Source: a virus
Length of the DNA: 38,589 nt
Virus record (IMG/VR): IMGVR_UViG_3300025769_000312
Coordinates: 1 to 38,589 of that record
Reading direction: 5' to 3' (one strand)
Part shown: positions 37,411 to 38,589 of the stretch, one piece after another
Layout of the letters: each line of letters starts with the position of its first letter
Numbering within the stretch: the stretch's first letter is position 1
Made by a program: the position numbers and the translations under genes
The notes under the pieces: generated by a model
What the model was told of the DNA's origin: nothing
What the model saw: the letters and a program-made list of their open reading frames with translations, nothing else
The model's database searches: none

Positions 37411-38198
37411 ACTTCAGAGAAGTAAGGTCCGGTCATTTCCATTCTCAGCCCAGGCTTTTGCTTTGAGCCAATATTGACATAAGCCGTGTACCGGCTTTCG
37501 GTCATCTCGAGCCAAGCGTCTCTTTGAGTCTTCTCGCGATGAAGGTTGAACACCATGTCAAAGGCCAACAGCATGCCTTCACCACCACGGGTGTTGTTTT
37601 CTTGGTTTAGCTGAGCTGCAACTAAAGCCCAGATATCGTGTTCCTTAGTCTTTGTTGCAATCGACTGAGCAACATATTCAAGATGCTCTGTCCGGTTAGC
37701 AGAAGCGCCCTTAACGAGCTGTAGATAGTCCAAAATGATGCCGTTAACGCCGTGTTCCTTTACGGCTTTATCGATCATTTCTTCAAGCACTGACAGTGTA
37801 ACGCCGCTCGCATTGGCGTAAATCATGTTGTCAGCAGCCATTGATAGATATTCGCTGATGTCGGCTGGCGAGATCTTGTCTTTCAGAAAGTCATTGCTGT
37901 CACGTCCGAGAGCTCTTGCGATGTGTCTTTCTTCTAGCTCCCTGTCTGTCATTTCCGCAGCAATCCAGAGATGTTTAACGCCGTTCATGTTAAGGTTGTA
38001 GCTGATCGTTCCAAGCAAGATTGATTTACCGATTTTCTTGCGAGCTTGAACGCCATAAGCTTTGCCGGCGTACAAACCACCAGCCATGACGCGATCGAGT
38101 TTAGCAAGTCCCGTTGAGTCGCAATTTCCTTTGTCCTCTAGTTTTTGAATTACTGCTGTGATTGCGTTTTTGCGACTACGAAACGAAATGGTTTTCAT
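37407..38198 (-). CDS. DnaB-like replicative helicase, RecA-fold domain only, 263 aa
   Basis: Walker A ARKKIGKS (residues 52-59) has the DnaB form ARxxxGKS/T. AAEMTDRELEERHIA (residues 80-94) is helicase motif 1a and GIILDYLQL (153-161) is Walker B in its DnaB form. VAAQLNQEN (about 193-201) is motif 3. Only the C-terminal ATPase domain is present; the DnaB N-terminal domain is missing (family full length about 450). It may work as a small ring helicase with the neighbouring initiator or as a RecA/KaiC-like ATPase. Last gene of the leftward chain. Confidence 0.85.
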   Translation of the reverse strand: MKTISFRSRKNAITAVIQKLEDKGNCDSTGLAKLDRVMAGGLYAGKAYGVQARKKIGKSILLGTISYNLNMNGVKHLWIAAEMTDRELEERHIARALGRDSNDFLKDKISPADISEYLSMAADNMIYANASGVTLSVLEEMIDKAVKEHGVNGIILDYLQLVKGASANRTEHLEYVAQSIATKTKEHDIWALVAAQLNQENNTRGGEGMLLAFDMVFNLHREKTQRDAWLEMTESRYTAYVNIGSKQKPGLRMEMTGPYFSEV

Positions 38199-38243
38199 TT
38201 AGCGCCCGTGCTTTGCGGTCATCGGTCATCGTGGTGATCTCTT

Positions 38244-38271
38244 AATTTAGTATTTTTAAACAGCTTGTCAC
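38244..38271 (-). promoter_or_regulatory. Possible leftward promoter for the helicase gene
   Basis: Read leftward, GTGACA (38266-38271) and TAAATT (38244-38249) are separated by 16 bases. This is a fair match to a sigma70 promoter and lies in the 92-base gap before the helicase gene. The gap also contains a 17-codon ATG frame overlapping the helicase start, too short to call. Confidence 0.35.
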
Positions 38272-38290
38272 TCCACTACAGCGATCATCG

Positions 38291-38509
38291 CTACGAGGTC
38301 GTGACCTTGGCGCGGGTCTCGATCCAAACATGCGCCCCGCACGATAGCGGCTTGTCGGGCTGGTACACCACGCGACTCGGGCCGTGGACTGTCACCTCGT
38401 AAGCTTTGCGGTTCTGCTTGTATTCTTTAACGGTCAACGGCGGATCGTTCCGGCCATGCTTTCGGTTGGCCTTAATGACGTGCTGGTTTACGTGTATGCG
38501 AGTTAGCAT
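38291..38509 (-). CDS. Conserved small phage protein (LTRIHVNQH family), 72 aa
   Basis: The sequence MLTRIHVNQHVIKANRKHG ... PPLTVKEYKQNRKAYEVTVHGPSRVVYQPDKPLSCGAHVWIETRAKV is one I recall as widely conserved in phages, always unassigned. Beta-rich with one Cys. The ATG (38507-38509) overlaps the stop of the gene upstream. The complete copy carries Arg at residue 16, agreeing with the family; the left-edge copy has Gln. Confidence 0.8.
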   Translation of the reverse strand: MLTRIHVNQHVIKANRKHGRNDPPLTVKEYKQNRKAYEVTVHGPSRVVYQPDKPLSCGAHVWIETRAKVTTS

Positions 38510-38589
38510 TCCGTTTTGGCCGCTCTTTCGGCTGCTAACTTTGCATCTCGCAGTGTCTTGGCCCATACCGGCACTTTCTTGCCAGGGCG
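38448..38589. repeat. Right copy of 142-bp terminal redundancy
   Basis: Identical to bases 1-142 except C at 38463 for T at 16. It contains the 5' part of the small conserved protein gene and the 3' part of the gene that is complete at 56-292. Confidence 0.9.
38503..38589 (-). CDS. 3' fragment of the 78-aa hypothetical protein (complete at 56-292)
   Basis: The last 28 codons of the protein at 56-292, cut by the window edge. It is part of the terminal redundancy and not a separate gene. Confidence 0.85.
   Translation of the reverse strand, partial: RPGKKVPVWAKTLRDAKLAAERAAKTEC

Noticed and set aside
1-38589. CRISPR array or tRNA genes
   Set aside because: I found no regularly spaced repeats and no cloverleaf with a T-arm; the non-coding regions have hairpins but not tRNA geometry.
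1-38589. HIP1 (GCGATCGC) elements suggesting a cyanobacterial host
   Set aside because: The enriched core is CGATCG without the outer G and C in most cases, so it does not match HIP1.

Overview
The window looks like the essentially complete genome of a tailed phage with a short tail (podovirus-type) infecting a Gram-negative bacterium. The first and last 142 bases are the same sequence apart from one base, so the unique genome is about 38,447 bp. It is either circularly permuted or a circular contig cut inside a gene. The morphogenesis genes match the T7 / epsilon15 / BPP-1 style: TerS, TerL, a Head-tail_con type portal, a Bbp19-like protein, scaffold, major capsid protein, tail tubular proteins A and B, three large internal virion proteins and a tail fibre. 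I see no RNA polymerase, DNA polymerase, integrase or CI-like repressor. The phage probably uses host polymerases and is probably lytic. The Gram-negative host is inferred from the lipoprotein/spanin-like lysis genes and the M15-type endolysin; I cannot name the genus.

Layout. (1) 6105 down to 1 and on across the ends to 37407, leftward: an early-type cluster of about twenty mostly tiny genes, almost all overlapping as ATGA or TAATG, including a DUF932 protein and ending in a DnaB-like helicase. One clear intrinsic terminator (4930-4968) lies inside it. (2) 6106-6609: a ~500-base non-coding divergent region full of nested inverted repeats. (3) 6610-32691, rightward: terS, a ~540-base G/T-rich non-coding stretch with an 18-base palindrome, terL, portal, scaffold, a hairpin-rich leader, capsid, a glycan-type enzyme and a methyltransferase inserted in the head-tail genes, tail genes, internal virion proteins, fibre, then accessory genes (metallophosphoesterase, RMF-like protein, DUF1937, DUF6378) and a lysis cassette (holin-like, spanin-like pair, M15 peptidase). 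(4) 36025-32694, leftward: recombination module with ERF annealing protein, SSB, zinc-ribbon protein, YqaJ nuclease, winged-helix protein and small zinc-finger proteins. (5) 36100-37410, rightward: Cro-like regulator, RuvC-like resolvase and an O-like replication initiator, converging on the helicase gene.

How it works together. The initiator (36751) probably loads the compact DnaB-like helicase (37407) at an origin I could not place. SSB, ERF, YqaJ nuclease and the RuvC-like nuclease would make and resolve recombination-derived concatemers for TerS/TerL to package. Two divergent control regions (6106-6609 and 36026-36099) separate the four transcription units.

The signals I consider least explained are: a 9-base word TTACGTCCG present ten times exactly (about 0.3 expected by chance), nine of them on the + strand; the string of short hairpins covering almost the whole capsid leader; the structured 6106-6609 region; and a near-copy of the 7452 palindrome inside the replication gene.
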